In this document: positions 18,758 through 27,682 of the stretch, piece by piece
Layout: each line of letters starts with the position of its first letter
Numbering within the stretch: position 1 is the first letter of the stretch
Source: Paraburkholderia bryophila
GTDB lineage: Bacteria; Pseudomonadota; Gammaproteobacteria; Burkholderiales; Burkholderiaceae
Direction: 5' to 3'
Assembly: GCF_003269035.1 (NCBI RefSeq)
Contig: NZ_QLTK01000021.1
Coordinates: forward strand, 62,001 to 126,000
DNA: 64,000 nucleotides
Made by a program: the position numbers and the translations under genes
The notes under the pieces: model-generated
Told to the model about the DNA's origin: nothing
The model's input: only the letters and a program-made list of their open reading frames with translations
Database searches by the model: none

Positions 18758-18786
18758 ATTATAAAGCCGTCAGGGGCAAAAACGAG
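18758..18786 (-). promoter_or_regulatory. Possible -10 element upstream of rmlB
   Basis: On the minus strand TATAAT occurs at 18763-18758 in the gap between rmd and rmlB. The hexamer 17 bases further upstream (CTCGTT) is a poor -35 match, so a factor-assisted or weak promoter is the most that can be claimed. Confidence 0.3.
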
Positions 18787-18896
18787 AACCCTAACAACTT
18801 GAAACAGCTTGACAGTGCTGGCTTGCACTGGCGGGAACAGCACTCAGCTGGGATGCATAAAAACGCGCGCGTGACGCGGGGTGTCTCGCGACGCGC

Positions 18897-19808
18897 TTAG
18901 GCCGCCAGCATCCAGCGCAACGTCTCCATGAACGGAATCGACTCAACCTTCGGCGCCAGCGAACGCAGCTTCGCCGGCGAGCCAGCCAGCATCTTGACGT
19001 CGGTTTGCCGCACAAAGGCGGGATTGATCTGAATGTCGAGCTCGTGGCCGGTCAGTTCGCTCGCGGCGCTCAATATCTCGCGCAACGTGTACGGCGTACC
19101 CGTACAGACGTTGACCGTCTCGGACGACACCTCGGACGCAAGCAGCGCCTCATAAGCCCCCGCCACATACCTCACGTCCGAAAAATCACGCGCGACATCG
19201 ATATTACCCAGTTCGATCTGCGCTTCACGCCGCGCGAAATGGTCGACGATCTTCGGCACGAGGAAGTTCGACGTCTGCCCGCGCCCGGTGTAGTTGAACG
19301 GCCGCGCGATCAGGATCGGCAGGCGGTCGAACCAGGTGCGCACCATGGTTTCCATCGCCGCCTTGCTGGCCGCGTAATGATTGACCGGCGTGACCGGGAA
19401 GCTTTCGTCGATCGCGCTGCTGGTCACATTGCCGTAGACGTTCGCACTGCTCGCAATCAACAGCTTGCGCGGCGTGTGGCCGACCGCCGCGCAGGCTTCC
19501 AGCAGATTCAGCGTGCCGATCACGTTGACGCGGTAAAAATCGAGCGGATCGTTATGCCCGACAAAGCTGATCGCCGCCAGATGGACGATATAGTCGGGCC
19601 GCGCGAGCTCGATCACGCGCCGGCATGCGTCCGGCGACGTGATGTCGAGACGCAGACGCGTGGGCGTTTCCTGCGCGTCGCGCGCACCGACGGTTTCGAT
19701 CACGGTGTGGCCGCGACCCAGCAGTTTCTCGACCAGATAGCGGCCGGTAAAGCCGCTCGCACCGGTCACGAGCGTGCGGATGGGCGGCTGCGGCTGAGAC
19801 GGCGACAT
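18897..19808 (-). CDS. rmd: GDP-6-deoxy-4-keto-D-mannose reductase (GDP-D-rhamnose synthesis)
   Basis: 303 residues from ATG 19808 (a further upstream start is possible). A short-chain epimerase/reductase with VTGASGFTGRYLVEKL, SSANVYGN and YAASKAAMETM holding the catalytic Tyr-x3-Lys. ARPFNYTGRGQ and SDVRYVAGAY are typical of the GDP-mannose branch. Length and motifs fit Rmd, which reduces the Gmd product to GDP-D-rhamnose, better than Gmd itself. The only gmd in this window is at 57323-58441, so the substrate would come from there or from another copy. The alternative is another GDP- or dTDP-hexose reductase. Confidence 0.75.
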   Translation of the reverse strand: MSPSQPQPPIRTLVTGASGFTGRYLVEKLLGRGHTVIETVGARDAQETPTRLRLDITSPDACRRVIELARPDYIVHLAAISFVGHNDPLDFYRVNVIGTLNLLEACAAVGHTPRKLLIASSANVYGNVTSSAIDESFPVTPVNHYAASKAAMETMVRTWFDRLPILIARPFNYTGRGQTSNFLVPKIVDHFARREAQIELGNIDVARDFSDVRYVAGAYEALLASEVSSETVNVCTGTPYTLREILSAASELTGHELDIQINPAFVRQTDVKMLAGSPAKLRSLAPKVESIPFMETLRWMLAA

Positions 19809-20033
19809 GCTTGCTGTGTTCACGAGGGACGTCCTGTTGTATTGCAATATCACGGGCAGCTTGCGGCGCGGGCGCGGACGGCGCGCGGGCCGCCTTGCGC
19901 CACCGGCCTCGGAGGCCGTGCGGTGCGATATTCGTGCATCAAACGGGCTATTATGTCACGCTAGCTTGTTGCACTGCTCAACGCGGCACGACGCGTGCGT
20001 CACCGCGTGGTTCGAACCGTACTCACTTCCTCG

Positions 20034-20912
20034 ATGACACCCGCCACCACGCTTTCCTCCCCCTCCCCGCCCCCTCTCGCACCGCTCGCGTTCGGCGATC
20101 TGCAAGGCTGCCGCAAGCCGTTCCAGCAACTGTTGGCCAAGGCCGCGCCGCCGGCCGGCACGCCGCTGTGGTTCGCGGGCGATCTGATCAACCGCGGCGC
20201 CGAATCGCTCGCCACGCTGCGCGACATCATCGCGCTCGGCGAACGCGCGGTGCCGGTGCTGGGCAATCACGACCTGCATCTGCTGTCGGTATCGGCGGGG
20301 ATCCGCAAGTTGAAAAAGGGCGACACGATCGCCGAAATTCTCGCCGCGCCGGATGCCGAGGACCTGCTCGAATGGGTCCGCCACCGCCCGCTCGCGCATT
20401 TCGAGCACGGCATGCTGATGGTGCACGCGGGTGTCCTGCCGCAATGGGACGCGACCCTGACAATGGAACTCGCCGACGAGTTGCAGCGGGCGCTGCGCGC
20501 GCCGAACTGGAAGGAAACGCTAGCGGGTCTGTACGGCAACGAGCCGAATCGCTGGTCGCCGGATCTGAAAGGCATCGAGCGGCTGCGCTTGACCTGCAGC
20601 ACGTTGACGCGCATCCGTTTCTGCAACGCCGAAGGCGTGATGGATTTCAGCAGCAGCGGCGCACTGAGCGCGGCGCCGCCGGATTGCATGCCGTGGTTCG
20701 AGGTGCCGTCGCGCAAGACGGCAGACGTCACCGTGGTGTTCGGTCACTGGGCCGCGCTCGGTTTGACCGTGCGCGACAACCTGGTCGGGTTGGACTCGGG
20801 TTGCGTATGGGGCGAGAAATTGTCGGCCGTGCGGCTGACGCCAAACCCCGCGGAACGCACGCTGACCCAGGTCGACTGCGAGAGCTGCCGGGTGCCGGGC
20901 GGCGGTAACTAG
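20034..20912 (+). CDS. apaH: Symmetrical bis(5'-nucleosyl)-tetraphosphatase
   Basis: 292 residues from ATG 20034. It hydrolyses Ap4A to two ADP and can remove Np4 caps from RNA. The metallophosphatase motifs are present: FGDLQGC, GDLINRG, LGNHDLHLL and FGHWAALG. A short Ser/Pro-rich N-terminal extension precedes them. The gene marks the boundary between the O-antigen locus and the housekeeping block, a position known for O-antigen loci in Burkholderia. It ends overlapping the stop of plsC on the other strand. Confidence 0.95.
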   Translation: MTPATTLSSPSPPPLAPLAFGDLQGCRKPFQQLLAKAAPPAGTPLWFAGDLINRGAESLATLRDIIALGERAVPVLGNHDLHLLSVSAGIRKLKKGDTIAEILAAPDAEDLLEWVRHRPLAHFEHGMLMVHAGVLPQWDATLTMELADELQRALRAPNWKETLAGLYGNEPNRWSPDLKGIERLRLTCSTLTRIRFCNAEGVMDFSSSGALSAAPPDCMPWFEVPSRKTADVTVVFGHWAALGLTVRDNLVGLDSGCVWGEKLSAVRLTPNPAERTLTQVDCESCRVPGGGN

Positions 20913-21685
20913 GAGAGTTCTTCCGCCGTCGCCGCGCCGACCTTCGCCGTGCCGCCCTGCATGGCCAGCAACGCCGCCGCGATCACCCCTTCCGCTTGCG
21001 CGGCCAGCGTGCGCCGGTCCGCGCCAGGCGGGATCGCCGCGCCGACGTACACATGCGCGGTCAACGGGCCGCCGCTCAGCAGCAGATTCAGCGAATCGGC
21101 CAGCGAAAGGTCGTCGATATACGCCGGCGCGGTGGATTGCCGCCCTTGCGCGTCCTCGTACATGATGCACAGCGGCTGCACCGGCACCGCGGCCGACACG
21201 GCCGCCTGAAACATATTCGCGTGGAACGGCAGCAGCGCGAGTCCGTTCGACGTCGTGCCTTCGGGAAACACGCACATCAGTTCGCCCGCGCTCAACCGCT
21301 CCGCCAGTTCATGCATGATGCGCTTCGCATCGCTGCGCTTCTCGCGCTGAATGAACACCGTGCCGAGCTGCTGCGCGAGCCAGCCCACCACCGGCCATTG
21401 CCGGATCTCCGCCTTCGAAACAAACGGCGTGGGCCGCCACGCATTGATCACGTAGATGTCGATCCACGAAATGTGATTGGCGACCACCAGCGCGCCGCGT
21501 TCGAGCCGCGCCGCGTCGTTATGCACGACCAGCTTCATGCCGCACAAACGCAGCATTTTCAGCGACCACCGGCGATTCAGCGCCTCGCGCGTGGCGGCGT
21601 CGGCTTTGGGGAAACGTGTCGCCACGGTCCACATGCCGTGCAGCAGATGCGCGACGAGACGGGCCTTGCGTAACGCGAGCTTCAT
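20909..21685 (-). CDS. plsC: 1-acyl-sn-glycerol-3-phosphate acyltransferase
   Basis: 258 residues from ATG 21685. A membrane-bound lysophosphatidate acyltransferase of phospholipid synthesis. The H-x4-D catalytic motif is NHISWID near residue 73, and FPEGTTSNG is the glycerol-phosphate-binding motif. An N-terminal hydrophobic and basic segment fits membrane attachment. It lies 37 bases downstream of pyrC' on the same strand. A role on other acyl acceptors such as ornithine lipid precursors cannot be excluded. Confidence 0.88.
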   Translation of the reverse strand: MKLALRKARLVAHLLHGMWTVATRFPKADAATREALNRRWSLKMLRLCGMKLVVHNDAARLERGALVVANHISWIDIYVINAWRPTPFVSKAEIRQWPVVGWLAQQLGTVFIQREKRSDAKRIMHELAERLSAGELMCVFPEGTTSNGLALLPFHANMFQAAVSAAVPVQPLCIMYEDAQGRQSTAPAYIDDLSLADSLNLLLSGGPLTAHVYVGAAIPPGADRRTLAAQAEGVIAAALLAMQGGTAKVGAATAEELS

Positions 21686-21722
21686 GGTCGGAGCTTTCCG
21701 TAACTGGGCGATGCCGCGGATA

Positions 21723-23003
21723 TTAGCGCTGTTCGAACGCGACGTGACCGGCCACGACTGTCGCACGCACGCGCGCCGGCAGTTCGTAGCCGAGGAACGG
21801 CGTGTTGTGCCCCTGGCTCTTCAACGCGCGCGGCTCGACGCGCCAGTGCGCGTGACGATCGAACACGCACAGGTCGGCCACGCCGCCCACGGCGAGGCGG
21901 CCGGCTGCCGGCAAGTTCAGCACATCGGCCGGCGCCGTGGTGATGCGGTTCAATGCCTTGGCGAGCGGCACACCGGCTTCGTCGGCCCATTTCACCGTCA
22001 GCGACAGGAACAGCTCCAGGCCGGTTGCGCCCGGCGTGGCTTCCGCGAACGGCAGCAGCTTTTCGTCGTCGTCGACCGGCGTGTGATCGGAGCAGATCGC
22101 GTCGATCGTGCCGTCGACCAGACCCGCGCGGATCGCTTCACGATCGCGCTGCTGACGCAGCGGCGGGTCGAGGCGGAACTGCGCGTCGAAATAGCCGATG
22201 TCGAGATCGATCAGATGCACGTGATTGACGGTGACGTCGCACGAAACCGGCAGGCCCTCGGCCTTGGCCGCGCGCATCAACTCGATGCCCGCCGCCGACG
22301 ACACATGCGGCAGATGCACCCGCGCGCCGGTCACGCGCACGAGTTCGAAAATCGTATGCAGCGCGATGGTTTCGGCCGACACCGGCACGCCCGACAAACC
22401 CATCCGCGACGCCAGCGCACCGCTCGCGGCCACGCCGCCTTTGCCAAGATAGGCATCCACCGGACGCAGCCACACGGTGTAACCGTAGGTCTTTGCGTAC
22501 TGCAGCGCGCGCATCAGCACTTGCGTGTCGACCACCGGCACATCGGCCTGCGAAAAGCCGATGCAGCCCGCCTCCGTCAACTCGACCATCTCGGTGATGA
22601 CCTGGCCTTTGAGGCCGACCGTCAACGCGCCGAGCGGATACACATGCGCCTGGTTCAGATTGCGCGCGCGGAACTTGAGCATCTCGACGAGGCCCGGTTC
22701 GTCGAGCGTCGGATCGGTGTCCGGCGGACACACGAGGCTCGTCACGCCGCCGGCCAGCGCCGCGGCCATTTCGGATTCGAGCGTGGCCTTGTGTTCGTAG
22801 CCCGGCTCGCGCAAACGCGCGGACAGGTCGACCAGACCCGGCGCGATATGCAAACCCTTCGCGTCGATCGTTTTCGCTGCGTGAAAATCGGCCGGGGCCT
22901 GACCGATCGCGACGATCTTGCCCGCCGCGATAAAAATGTCCTGCTGCTGTTCGGTGCCCGCTGCCGGATCGATCAGCGTGCCGCCTTGAATATGAATCTT
23001 CAT
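21723..23003 (-). CDS. pyrC': Dihydroorotase-like PyrC' (probably non-catalytic)
   Basis: 426 residues with a class I dihydroorotase fold. The metal-binding motif normally read as D-x-H-x-H-x-R is DLSARLREPG here, so both histidines are replaced by Ser and Arg. The later aspartate is kept in CSDHTPVD, but the usual PH after it is PV. In pseudomonads such inactive PyrC' subunits hold aspartate transcarbamoylase in a dodecamer, and the neighbouring pyrB fits that role. A functional dihydroorotase should exist elsewhere in the genome. Only 12 bases separate it from pyrB. Confidence 0.88.
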   Translation of the reverse strand: MKIHIQGGTLIDPAAGTEQQQDIFIAAGKIVAIGQAPADFHAAKTIDAKGLHIAPGLVDLSARLREPGYEHKATLESEMAAALAGGVTSLVCPPDTDPTLDEPGLVEMLKFRARNLNQAHVYPLGALTVGLKGQVITEMVELTEAGCIGFSQADVPVVDTQVLMRALQYAKTYGYTVWLRPVDAYLGKGGVAASGALASRMGLSGVPVSAETIALHTIFELVRVTGARVHLPHVSSAAGIELMRAAKAEGLPVSCDVTVNHVHLIDLDIGYFDAQFRLDPPLRQQRDREAIRAGLVDGTIDAICSDHTPVDDDEKLLPFAEATPGATGLELFLSLTVKWADEAGVPLAKALNRITTAPADVLNLPAAGRLAVGGVADLCVFDRHAHWRVEPRALKSQGHNTPFLGYELPARVRATVVAGHVAFEQR

Positions 23004-23015
23004 GCGCTGCCTTTA

Positions 23016-24041
23016 TTAATCGTGATTACCCGCGACGATTCCCATCACCGCCATCCGCACCGCGATACCGAACGTCACCTGGTTCAGAATCACCGATTGC
23101 GGACCGTCGGCCACCTGCGAATCGATTTCGACGCCGCGGTTCATCGGCCCCGGGTGCATGACGATCGCGTCGGGCGCCGCGAGCGCCAGGCGCTCCGGCG
23201 TCAGGCCCCAGCTCTTGAAGTACTCCTGCGCCGACGGCAACAGCGCTCCGCTCATCCGCTCGTTCTGCAGACGCAGCATGATGATCACGTCGACGTCTTT
23301 CAGACCTTCGTCGAGGTTGTGGAACACCCGCACGCCCATCTGTTCGAGACCGCCCGGCAGCAGCGTGCGCGGACCGATCGCGCGCACTTCCGGCACGCCG
23401 AGCGTGGTCAGCGCATGAATGTCCGAACGCGCGACCCGCGAATGCAGAATGTCGCCGACAATCGCCACGCGCAGCTTCGTGAAGTCTTTTTTGTAGTGGC
23501 GGATCGTGTACATGTCGAGCAGACCCTGGGTAGGGTGTGCGTGACGGCCGTCGCCGGCGTTGATCACATGCACGTGCGGCGCGCAATGCTGGGCGATCAG
23601 GTACGGCGCGCCGCTCGACGCGTGACGCACGACGAACATGTCCGCGTGCATGGCGGAGAGGTTGTTGATCGTGTCGAGCAGCGACTCGCCCTTGCTGGTG
23701 GACGAGGCGTTGATGTTCAGATTCAGCACGTCCGCCGAGAGCCGCGTGGCGGCGATTTCGAAGGTGGTGCGGGTGCGGGTCGAGTTCTCGAAGAACAGGT
23801 TGAACACCGACTTGCCACGCAATAGCGGCACCTTCTTCACTTCACGATCGGTCACGCTGACGAATTGGTCGGCGGTATCGAGAATGTGATTGACGATCGC
23901 CTTCGGCAAACCCTCGATCGACAACAAATGTTTGAGCTCGCCGTTTTTCGTGAGCTGCGGGTTGCCCTTCAGGAAGCCGTAGCGGAAGCGCTCGGTGGCG
24001 CTGTCGGCGGAATCCCTGGGAGCCTGGGTGGCGGTGTTCAT
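23016..24041 (-). CDS. pyrB: Aspartate carbamoyltransferase catalytic chain
   Basis: 341 residues, slightly longer than the E. coli chain because of an N-terminal extension, as in pseudomonad enzymes that bind PyrC'. It carbamoylates aspartate in the first committed step of pyrimidine synthesis. Motifs: FENSTRTRTTFEIA (carbamoyl phosphate binding), HPTQGLLDMYTI and MHPGPMNRG. No pyrI regulatory subunit gene is nearby, which agrees with a PyrB-PyrC' complex. Confidence 0.96.
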   Translation of the reverse strand: MNTATQAPRDSADSATERFRYGFLKGNPQLTKNGELKHLLSIEGLPKAIVNHILDTADQFVSVTDREVKKVPLLRGKSVFNLFFENSTRTRTTFEIAATRLSADVLNLNINASSTSKGESLLDTINNLSAMHADMFVVRHASSGAPYLIAQHCAPHVHVINAGDGRHAHPTQGLLDMYTIRHYKKDFTKLRVAIVGDILHSRVARSDIHALTTLGVPEVRAIGPRTLLPGGLEQMGVRVFHNLDEGLKDVDVIIMLRLQNERMSGALLPSAQEYFKSWGLTPERLALAAPDAIVMHPGPMNRGVEIDSQVADGPQSVILNQVTFGIAVRMAVMGIVAGNHD

Positions 24042-24164
24042 GGTGTACCTGCTTCAAATACGGGCTTCAACGTGATCGATGTCGATGCGGACTGCGTGTG
24101 ACGATGCCGGGCCGGTTGCTGCGTCCATTGCGATGCGCGTTGGCGCGATATCGCAGCGCGCCGT

Positions 24165-24719
24165 TCAATCGACGCGCGCCTCGGTGTGGAACGTGAAACG
24201 CGGGTCGCCGGCTTCAGCGTTCGCGCCGCCGCTCGCGCTGCGAGCCAGCACGAGCGTGGCATCCGCCGGCACCTCCACCACGCCGCCGACGAAACGCGCC
24301 GCGACCGGCAACTCGCGTCCGCCGCGATCGGCGAGCACCGCCAGTTCGACCGATGCCGGACGGCCGTAGTCGTACAACTCGTTCAACGCCGCGCGAATCG
24401 TGCGGCCGGTGTACAGCACGTCGTCGACCAGCACGATACGGCGGCCGTCGACGGAGAACGGCAGCGAGGTCGGGCTCGCCTGCGAATGCAGACCCTTCTT
24501 CGCGTAGTCGTCGCGATGCAGCGCAACGTTCACCACGCCGAAGCTCGGCAGGTTCAGATCGCGCGCAAGCCGTTCGGCGAGCCACGCGCCGCCGCTATGG
24601 ATGCCGGCCAGCACCGCGCCTTCGGCGCCGTCCTGACTCGCGCCAAGCCGGTCGCCGTACACCGCGCGAATCTGGTCGAACAACGCGCGATAAAGCGCTT
24701 CGGCGTCAATGGAACTCAT
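24165..24719 (-). CDS. pyrR: PyrR-family phosphoribosyltransferase/regulator
   Basis: 184 residues of type I phosphoribosyltransferase fold. The PRPP-binding motif is RIVLVDDVLYTGRTI near residue 96, preceded by AGIHSGGAWLAERLA. PyrR proteins bind pyr mRNA in Gram-positives and some have uracil phosphoribosyltransferase activity; in proteobacteria the role is less clear. It starts inside the end of ruvX (14-base overlap) and is followed by pyrB after 123 bases. No clear attenuator hairpin was found in that gap. Confidence 0.9.
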   Translation of the reverse strand: MSSIDAEALYRALFDQIRAVYGDRLGASQDGAEGAVLAGIHSGGAWLAERLARDLNLPSFGVVNVALHRDDYAKKGLHSQASPTSLPFSVDGRRIVLVDDVLYTGRTIRAALNELYDYGRPASVELAVLADRGGRELPVAARFVGGVVEVPADATLVLARSASGGANAEAGDPRFTFHTEARVD

Positions 24720-25146
24720 GATCGTCGGACAGTCCGTCTAGATATTGCTGGAGGATGATGCTGGCGGCTTCGGCGTCGAGCAGGTCGGCGCGGCCGTTGC
24801 CGGCGCGGATTTCCGCCTTCGCCTCGACCGACGAATAGCGTTCGTCGATCCACGTGACGGGCAGATTGAAGCGGCCGTTCAGCTGATTGCCGAAGCGCTT
24901 CGCGAGTTGGGTCATTTCGTGCGGCGTGCCGTCCGGGTGCATCGGCAAGCCGACCACCAGCGCGTCCGGTTTCCACTCGGCGATCAGCTTGCCGACCGCT
25001 TCGAAGCGATACTCGCGACTGCGGTTCTGCACGATCACGAGCGGCCGAGCGCTACGCGTCAGCGAATTGCCGACCGCCACGCCAATGCGTTTTTCACCGT
25101 AGTCGAACGCAAGCAGCGTCGCCTCACGTCCGCCCGCCAGGCTCAT
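24706..25146 (-). CDS. ruvX: RuvX/YqgF putative pre-16S rRNA nuclease / Holliday-junction resolvase
   Basis: 146 residues, standard length. An RNase H-like fold with LLAFDYGEKRIGVAVGN at the N terminus (first catalytic Asp), LVVGLPMHPDGTP in the middle and WIDERYSS, then DAEAASIILQQYL (last Asp). Linked to 16S rRNA 5'-end maturation and to recombination. The start overlaps the yqgE stop (ATGA). Confidence 0.94.
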   Translation of the reverse strand: MSLAGGREATLLAFDYGEKRIGVAVGNSLTRSARPLVIVQNRSREYRFEAVGKLIAEWKPDALVVGLPMHPDGTPHEMTQLAKRFGNQLNGRFNLPVTWIDERYSSVEAKAEIRAGNGRADLLDAEAASIILQQYLDGLSDDHEFH

Positions 25147-25721
25147 GCGTGACCTGCTTCGCCCGACAGCATGGACAAATTGATGCCGAGCAGCGCGAGC
25201 GCCGCTTCGAGACGCTCTTCGGCGGGTACGTCGAAGACGATTTTCGGGTCGGCCTCGACCGTCAGCCAGCCGTTCTTCGAGATCTCTTCTTCGAGTTGCC
25301 CGGCAGCCCAGCCGGCGTGGCCGAGCGTGAGCAGGAAACGTTCCGGACCGGTGCCGCTCGCGACCGCTTCGAGCACGTCTTTCGAGGTGGTCATTTCGAG
25401 GCCGCCCGGCACCGACATGGACGACGTATAGGCATTGCCGTCTTTAGGATCGTGCAGCACGAAGCCGCGCTCGGTTTGCACCGGGCCGCCGAAATACACG
25501 GGCACATGGAGAAGAGGTTCGATCTCGAGTTTGAGATCGATGCGACTGAAGAGCGCTTGCAGGTCGATATCGGTCGGCCGGTTGATGACGAGGCCGAGCG
25601 CGCCGCGCTCACTGTGATCGCAAAGGTAGACCACCGTTCCTGAAAACGTCGGATCGGCCATGTTCGGCATGGCGATCAGGAACTGGTTGGTCAGATTGAT
25701 GCGATCGGTACTCTTGGACAT
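25143..25721 (-). CDS. yqgE: YqgE/AlgH family protein (UPF0301)
   Basis: 192 residues. Recognised by NQFLIAMPNMADPTFSGTV near the N terminus, GLVINRPTD and the central YFGGPVQTERGFVLH. In Pseudomonas the homologue AlgH affects alginate production, but the molecular role is unknown. It heads the yqgE-ruvX-pyrR-pyrB-pyrC' run, whose order matches the region beside the Pil-Chp genes in Pseudomonas. Confidence 0.94.
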   Translation of the reverse strand: MSKSTDRINLTNQFLIAMPNMADPTFSGTVVYLCDHSERGALGLVINRPTDIDLQALFSRIDLKLEIEPLLHVPVYFGGPVQTERGFVLHDPKDGNAYTSSMSVPGGLEMTTSKDVLEAVASGTGPERFLLTLGHAGWAAGQLEEEISKNGWLTVEADPKIVFDVPAEERLEAALALLGINLSMLSGEAGHA

Positions 25722-25934
25722 AGTTCGGATTTTAGCAAAGACGATGCAGGATGGCGGGCTTTGAGCGTGGAACCGCGATGTGTGCCATGAGGTGTGCCGC
25801 GAGCCATCGACGGCGAATCAGGTTGCACTCTATCACGCACGCGCGCGTGTGCCATGGCGCAGGCTTCGCGGCGTTTCGCGCGAGCGTGTGGATGGGTCGG
25901 CGGGCCGCGTTTTTGCTATGGGCGAATCCGTGTG

Positions 25935-27356
25935 TTATTCGCCGCCCTGCTCGATCGCGCGCGTCAACGCGGCGAGGCCGGCCAGCGCGGCGCCACCGCC
26001 AGCCGGGGCGACACCGGCGGCCACTTTGTGCAGCGTCGCGCGCAACGCTTCGGCGCTTTGCTCCAGGGTACTCGCCGCCGGCGCACCGACGATCACGTGC
26101 GCACGTACCGCGGGCGTCGCGACCGCGGCATGCGCGCGACGTCGCCACGCGAGCCCCAACGCATCGGCCAGCAGCGCCACATGACCGAGGCCCAGCGCGC
26201 ACGCGGCGGCGCCGAGGCGGTAAGCGGCGTCGCCGGCTTGCAGCGCTTCGCTGGGATCGGCTTTCTCGGGCTGGTCGGCGGCCCGGGCATGCTCGGTCAA
26301 CGCGGAGATCGAGGCATCCGCGGTCTGCAGAAAATCTTCGTACGCGTGCGAGTTGACCGCCAGCACACCTAACTCGCGCGTCAGCATGCTGCGCGCCGCG
26401 TTGAGCGATTGCGCCTGCACGGCGCCCGCCTCCCAAAGCATTTCCGAAGCCTGGGTGCCCGCGACGTGCCAGTCGACCGTCAAGCCATAGTCGTGCAGCA
26501 CTTCGACCTGATCGGCGTCTTCGGCGGCGGCGCCGAAGAGGGCGTAATCACGCCACAGTAGCGCCAGCGTGGCCCGCACCAGCGAACGCGGCGCGCGCTG
26601 GATACCGCGCGCATGATCGGCCAGCGCGAGATTGCAGCGGGCGTAGAAACGCCGCGCGTCGAGTTCGCCGGTGGCGCGCCCACCCACACGCAACGCCTTC
26701 GCGCAAGCTTTGGCGAGCCGCCAGAAATCGTAGGGGTCGGGGCCGGCGAGTTCGGTAAGCACGGCGTCGAGTTCGTCGAGCGCCGCGTTGGTGAGCGCCC
26801 GCGCGGCCGCGCTGCCCGTGTCGGGCTGCGCGCGCAACACCGGCAGCAGCGCGCGTTCATAACGCGCCCGCAGATGAGCCAGTTGCTCGGCGGACTGCGC
26901 GTGCATCGACACCGGCGGCACCGGACGCGCGGTCAGCGCGAGATCTTCGAAGACCACGGAGGAGCCGGGCGTGTGCTCGGACAGGTGCGCACAGACCGCG
27001 CGGTAGTGATTGAAAAGCGCCGGCGAGCAGGACAGCTCGCGCAGATTGTGGCGTTCGAGCGCCGCACGGAAATCACCCAATGCCGCACCGAACACCGCGC
27101 GCGCATTGTCGGCGCCGGACGGATCGTCTTCCGAGAGCGGCGACAGCCGCACCAATGCGTCGGCGAAGCGCTGCGCGCTCAGCCAGCCGGCCGCGCGCAA
27201 CGCGTGCGACGCGCGCAGCAGCGCCGAGGTGCTTTCGGTATGTTGCTCGAACGCCAGCGACGCTTCGGCCAGCGCAAGCTCGGCGGGACGAACCGCGCCG
27301 CCGCGTGGATTCGGCAAGGCGTCGAAGGAAACGGGTGCGGCGGGTCGTGAAGTCAT
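25935..27356 (-). CDS. Degenerate PilL/ChpA N-terminal or FimL-like protein
   Basis: 473 residues, Ala-rich and helical, with no catalytic motif. Three features recall ChpA/PilL and FimL: a helical N-terminal part, a segment GSSVVFEDLALTARPVPP near residue 135 that resembles the PESFFF...PP stretch of FimL, and DPYDFWRLAKACAKAL near 205. Near residues 375-405, YRLGAAACALGLGHVALLAD aligns with a histidine phosphotransfer helix in which the phosphorylated His is Tyr. There is no kinase or receiver domain. Its place between yqgE and rubredoxin agrees with a relic of a Pil-Chp locus. The family call is an inference from pattern. Confidence 0.55.
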   Translation of the reverse strand: MTSRPAAPVSFDALPNPRGGAVRPAELALAEASLAFEQHTESTSALLRASHALRAAGWLSAQRFADALVRLSPLSEDDPSGADNARAVFGAALGDFRAALERHNLRELSCSPALFNHYRAVCAHLSEHTPGSSVVFEDLALTARPVPPVSMHAQSAEQLAHLRARYERALLPVLRAQPDTGSAAARALTNAALDELDAVLTELAGPDPYDFWRLAKACAKALRVGGRATGELDARRFYARCNLALADHARGIQRAPRSLVRATLALLWRDYALFGAAAEDADQVEVLHDYGLTVDWHVAGTQASEMLWEAGAVQAQSLNAARSMLTRELGVLAVNSHAYEDFLQTADASISALTEHARAADQPEKADPSEALQAGDAAYRLGAAACALGLGHVALLADALGLAWRRRAHAAVATPAVRAHVIVGAPAASTLEQSAEALRATLHKVAAGVAPAGGGAALAGLAALTRAIEQGGE

Positions 27357-27511
27357 GAGCGGGCGACAGGAAGCTGACGGGCCGCCGCTTCGCGCCGCAC
27401 GCTGACTGCTCGGCTAGCGCGCGAACCGGTGACAGGACAATGACAGATTACCGCTGCGGAAGGACACTCACGGCGCGCCTGGTAACGGTTGCGCGCCGCC
27501 GGATCGCAACC

Positions 27512-27682
27512 TCAGATCTGGACCATCTCGAAGTCTTCCTTGCGCGCGCCACATTCCGGGCAAGTCCAGTTAATGGGGACGTCCGCCCAACGGGTGCCCG
27601 GCGCAATGCCTTCGTCCGGCAAGCCGGCTTCTTCGTCGTAAATCCAGCCGCAAATCAGGCACATCCAGCTTTGATATTCCAT
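27512..27682 (-). CDS. rubA: Rubredoxin
   Basis: 56 residues (MEYQSWMCLICGWIYDEE...), easily missed by size filters. A one-iron electron-transfer protein. Two C-x2-C-G knuckles (MCLICGW and CPECGA) bind the Fe, with WTCPECG in the usual place. In related bacteria rubredoxin genes lie beside type IV pilus chemosensory genes and thiD, as here. It is divergent from thiD. Confidence 0.96.
   Translation of the reverse strand: MEYQSWMCLICGWIYDEEAGLPDEGIAPGTRWADVPINWTCPECGARKEDFEMVQI

Noticed and set aside
21477..23825. Very long plus-strand open frame over pyrC' and pyrB
   Set aside because: It is antisense to two clear enzymes; long opposite frames are common in GC-rich DNA. Its product is Arg/His-rich without family motifs.
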